Assembly: GCF_015475875.1 (NCBI RefSeq)
Contig: NZ_JADKYM010000009.1
Span: 1-64,000 of the forward strand
Length of the DNA stretch: 64,000 bases
DNA from: Sphingopyxis solisilvae
Lineage (GTDB): Bacteria > Pseudomonadota > Alphaproteobacteria > Sphingomonadales > Sphingomonadaceae
Direction: 5' to 3'
This document shows, in pieces, positions 62,054 to 64,000 of this stretch (the first letter of the stretch is position 1; each line of letters begins with the position of its first letter). The position numbers and the translations under genes were made by a program. Under the pieces are notes generated by a model. The model saw only the letters and a list, made by a program, of their open reading frames with translations. It was not told where the DNA came from and ran no database searches.

Positions 62054-63673
62054 TCAGGTGCGGGCGATCCGGTCGGGCCAGCGGATCGTGATGGCAAGGG
62101 CGTGGTCCGCGGCGCGGCGGTCCCAGCTGCCCTTCAGCTGGCGTTCGATCAGCGTGCGGATGAATTGGGTGCCGAAACTTTCGCTTTCGATTTGCGGCGT
62201 CGCGGCGAGATTGGTTTCGTTCCAGTTGAACAGGATATCGTCGCCCTCGCGCTGCCAGCCGACGGTCAGGTCGCCCTGTCCGGCGAGCGCGCCATATTTG
62301 ATGCTGTTGGTGACGAACTCGTGGATGGCGAGCGAGAGCGCCTGCGCGCCTTCGTCGTCCAGCCGGACCTCGGGGCCGGCGACGGCGGCGAGCTGGTCGG
62401 GCGAGCGTCCGGCGAGTTCGAGCTCGCGGTGGACGATCCGGCCCAGTTCGACGCTGTCGACCGCGCCGGTGACCAGCATTTGTTTGGCGTCCGACAGCGC
62501 GCGCATGCGGCCGTCGAATTTCGTCTCGAATTCGTCGAGCGTCGACGATTCGCGTAAGGTGATCCGCGCGAGCGCACCGATGCGCGCAAAGGCGTTCTTC
62601 ATCCGGTGCGCCATTTCGCCGATCATCAGCTCGCGGTCCTCGGCATGGCGCGCCTTTTCCTCGGCGAGCGCCTGCGCCGCGTCGATCCGGCGTCGCTGGA
62701 CGCGGTGGAGCTGGGTCGCGAGCAGCGCGACCGCGATGCCGAAGATCAGGATCGCGAGCGGACGGCCCAGCCGCTCGAGGAAGCGCCCCGATGAAATGCG
62801 CATCGTCCACTGGCGATCGGCGACGCGCAGCACCTGTTCCTGCGCATCCCACCCCATGTCGCCCTTGCGGAACACCAGCGGCGCCGACGGCCCCTGTCCG
62901 GCATAGATTTCGATCCCGTCAATCGCGTCGAGCTGTGGCCCGAGGACGGCGCGCACCATGTCGCCGGTGCGGAAGGGAGCGTAGACAAATGCCTCGACCG
63001 GGCGGACACCGTCGCCGGTAACAATGGTCTGGGGGCTCGCGCCGTTTGCGGTCCGGGCATAGACGGGCAGATAGATCAGAAAGCCCGGCTGTTTGGCGGT
63101 CGCGGTCTTTTCCTGCGCGAGCTGGACGATGCCGCTCGCCGCAGGCTGGCCCGTTTGCCACGCGCGGCGCATCGCGGCGCGGCGCGTCGGTTCGCTGAAC
63201 ATGTCGAAGCCCAGCGCGGCGTCGCGGCGCGGGGTGTAGGGTTCGACCAGCGTGATCGCAAAGCCGACCGGCTGGTCGGTCGCCGGCCACACCTTTATGT
63301 CGCGGCCATAATTTTCGCGCAGCTTGGCCTCGATCGCCGCGGGGGTGCCGGCGCGCATTGCGGCGGCGATGCCGACGCCCTCCATCCCGGGGGCGTGGAT
63401 TTGCGGTTGCAGCGCGGCCAGATAGGCGCGGATGCCCGGACCGCTGGCGCTGATGTCCGACTGATAGAGCGCGCGCACCCCTTCCAGCACCGCGACATGG
63501 TCGCGCAGCCGCATGTTGATCTGGGCTGCGACCCGTTCGGCACGATCGGCCTCTTCGGCCTGATTGTAGAAATAGCTGGCGGTGGCTGCGGCGAGTGTTG
63601 CGAGCAGGATGACCAGACCGACGAAGCGGACCAGCAGCGCCAACAGCCGATCAGCCCAGGAATTCGGGCGCAT
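62054..63673 (-). CDS. CHASE-domain HWE-type sensor histidine kinase
   Basis: A 539-residue membrane kinase. Residues about 12-35 and 300-320 are membrane helices flanking an extracytoplasmic CHASE domain (about 65-275), a ligand-sensing module. His356 in MAHRMKNAFARI is the phospho-acceptor of the HWE/HisKA_2 type. The catalytic domain shows ALSLAIHEFVTNSIKYGALA (N box, about 433-452) and the W-x-E pattern in FNWNET (about 477-482). Such kinases act with orphan or general-stress response regulators in alphaproteobacteria. No regulator gene adjoins. Confidence 0.92.
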   Translation of the reverse strand: MRPNSWADRLLALLVRFVGLVILLATLAAATASYFYNQAEEADRAERVAAQINMRLRDHVAVLEGVRALYQSDISASGPGIRAYLAALQPQIHAPGMEGVGIAAAMRAGTPAAIEAKLRENYGRDIKVWPATDQPVGFAITLVEPYTPRRDAALGFDMFSEPTRRAAMRRAWQTGQPAASGIVQLAQEKTATAKQPGFLIYLPVYARTANGASPQTIVTGDGVRPVEAFVYAPFRTGDMVRAVLGPQLDAIDGIEIYAGQGPSAPLVFRKGDMGWDAQEQVLRVADRQWTMRISSGRFLERLGRPLAILIFGIAVALLATQLHRVQRRRIDAAQALAEEKARHAEDRELMIGEMAHRMKNAFARIGALARITLRESSTLDEFETKFDGRMRALSDAKQMLVTGAVDSVELGRIVHRELELAGRSPDQLAAVAGPEVRLDDEGAQALSLAIHEFVTNSIKYGALAGQGDLTVGWQREGDDILFNWNETNLAATPQIESESFGTQFIRTLIERQLKGSWDRRAADHALAITIRWPDRIART

Positions 63674-63789
63674 TATATTGTCCTGCCTTATTGGCTGCCG
63701 CAGCAGCGCCCCCCTCGCGAATCCGGTCTTCCATGCCGCGCGGCGCTTGGCAAGAATATTTCGCGCGGGTGCAAATTTGACGCAAATAC

Positions 63790-63804
63790 GTTGCGATGCG
63801 CAAC
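63790..63804. promoter_or_regulatory. Palindrome between the histidine kinase and GST genes
   Basis: GTTGCG and CGCAAC flank ATG, a 15-base perfect dyad in the divergent promoter region, 43 bases before the GST start. TTGACG lies just upstream (63776-63781). A regulator is not identifiable. Confidence 0.35.
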
Positions 63805-63846
63805 CTTTTGTCTATGCTGGCAGGCAGACAAAGGGAGGAGTGCGGG

Positions 63847-64000
63847 ATGATCATTTACGGGTCGCTGGTGTCGCCGTTCGTGCGCAAGCTGCTGGGGTTC
63901 CTGGGTGAAAAGAACATCGCGTTCGAGCTGAAGGGCGTTGGCATCGGGGATCCCGATCCGGGGTTTCGTGCCGCGTCGCCGTTGGGGAAGATGCCGGCGA
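63847..64000 (+). CDS. Glutathione S-transferase, N-terminal part (runs off the window)
   Basis: Only the first 51 residues are in the window: MIIYGSLVSPFVRKLLGFLGE is a thioredoxin-fold GST N terminus with the Ser in SPFVRK at the active-site position, and FRAASPLGKMPA contains the cis-Pro of the glutathione site. GGAGGAG lies 5 to 11 bases before the ATG. The enzyme would conjugate or reduce via glutathione; the class is not determined. Confidence 0.88.
   Translation, partial: MIIYGSLVSPFVRKLLGFLGEKNIAFELKGVGIGDPDPGFRAASPLGKMPA

Overview
The window looks like a chromosomal stretch of a high-GC alphaproteobacterium of the Sphingomonadaceae, most like Sphingopyxis. The reasons are the alpha-type SspB adaptor, an ATP12-type F1 chaperone, the rpe / heparinase-like / purH order, a crtY-crtI-crtB carotenoid operon with a CrtZ-like hydroxylase beside it, an HWE-type histidine kinase, and many short palindromic repeats typical of these genomes. 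Genus is inferred from gene content, not from a search. Most of the window is ordinary core genome. The accessory parts are 40.3-41.0 kb (an unrecognised gene with less GC-biased composition), 55.4-57.4 kb (toxin-antitoxin genes and a broken chimeric gene) and 58.2-59.0 kb (an orphan Flp pilin and a truncated helix-turn-helix gene).

Layout. 0.1-5.0 kb: operon rpe, heparinase-like, purH, YqaA-like membrane protein. 5.3-6.4 kb: SPFH protein plus Arc-type regulator behind a 32-bp near-perfect palindrome. 6.5-9.8 kb: M3 peptidase and SMP-30 lactonase. 10.2-14.1 kb: beta-oxidation operon (long-chain-type acyl-CoA dehydrogenase, thiolase, SDR dehydrogenase, hotdog thioesterase). 14.2-19.9 kb: gmk, DUF2585, class C beta-lactamase-like hydrolase, fumC, sspB. 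20.0-23.1 kb: hisB-hisH-hisA-hisF. 23.2-34.3 kb: Ca2+/H+ antiporter, KAS III-like synthase, TauE/SafE, LysR, trmB, metK, lnt, DUF2141. 34.1-40.3 kb: carotenoid locus with an operon that also encodes a LOG protein, PnuC and a NadR-type kinase. 41.0-46.5 kb: two acyl-CoA ligases, a degenerate OmpR-type regulator, a DsbA-like isomerase and a crotonase. 46.7-49.8 kb: tightly overlapping crcB-rluA-paiB-small membrane protein-atp12. 49.9-55.2 kb: nuclease, MarR-like regulator, tRNA-Val(TAC), small membrane proteins, acnA. 55.5-58.4 kb: toxin-antitoxin genes, RidA, Flp pilin. 58.7-64 kb: truncated HTH gene, lipoprotein, GGDEF cyclase, LacI regulator, CHASE/HWE kinase and the start of a GST.

The most striking non-coding feature is at least five families of 30-170 bp palindromic repeats at about 20 places, nearly always between genes. 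Each gap of the his operon carries a different family, and some copies end in a purine-rich GGAGG block at Shine-Dalgarno distance from the next start. One copy lies in frame inside lnt and adds about 45 residues. Other points worth a second look are the SPFH palindrome, the frameshifted XRE gene fused to what looks like a nuclease tail, the response regulator lacking its phospho-acceptor, and the joining of NAD-precursor salvage genes to the carotenoid operon.
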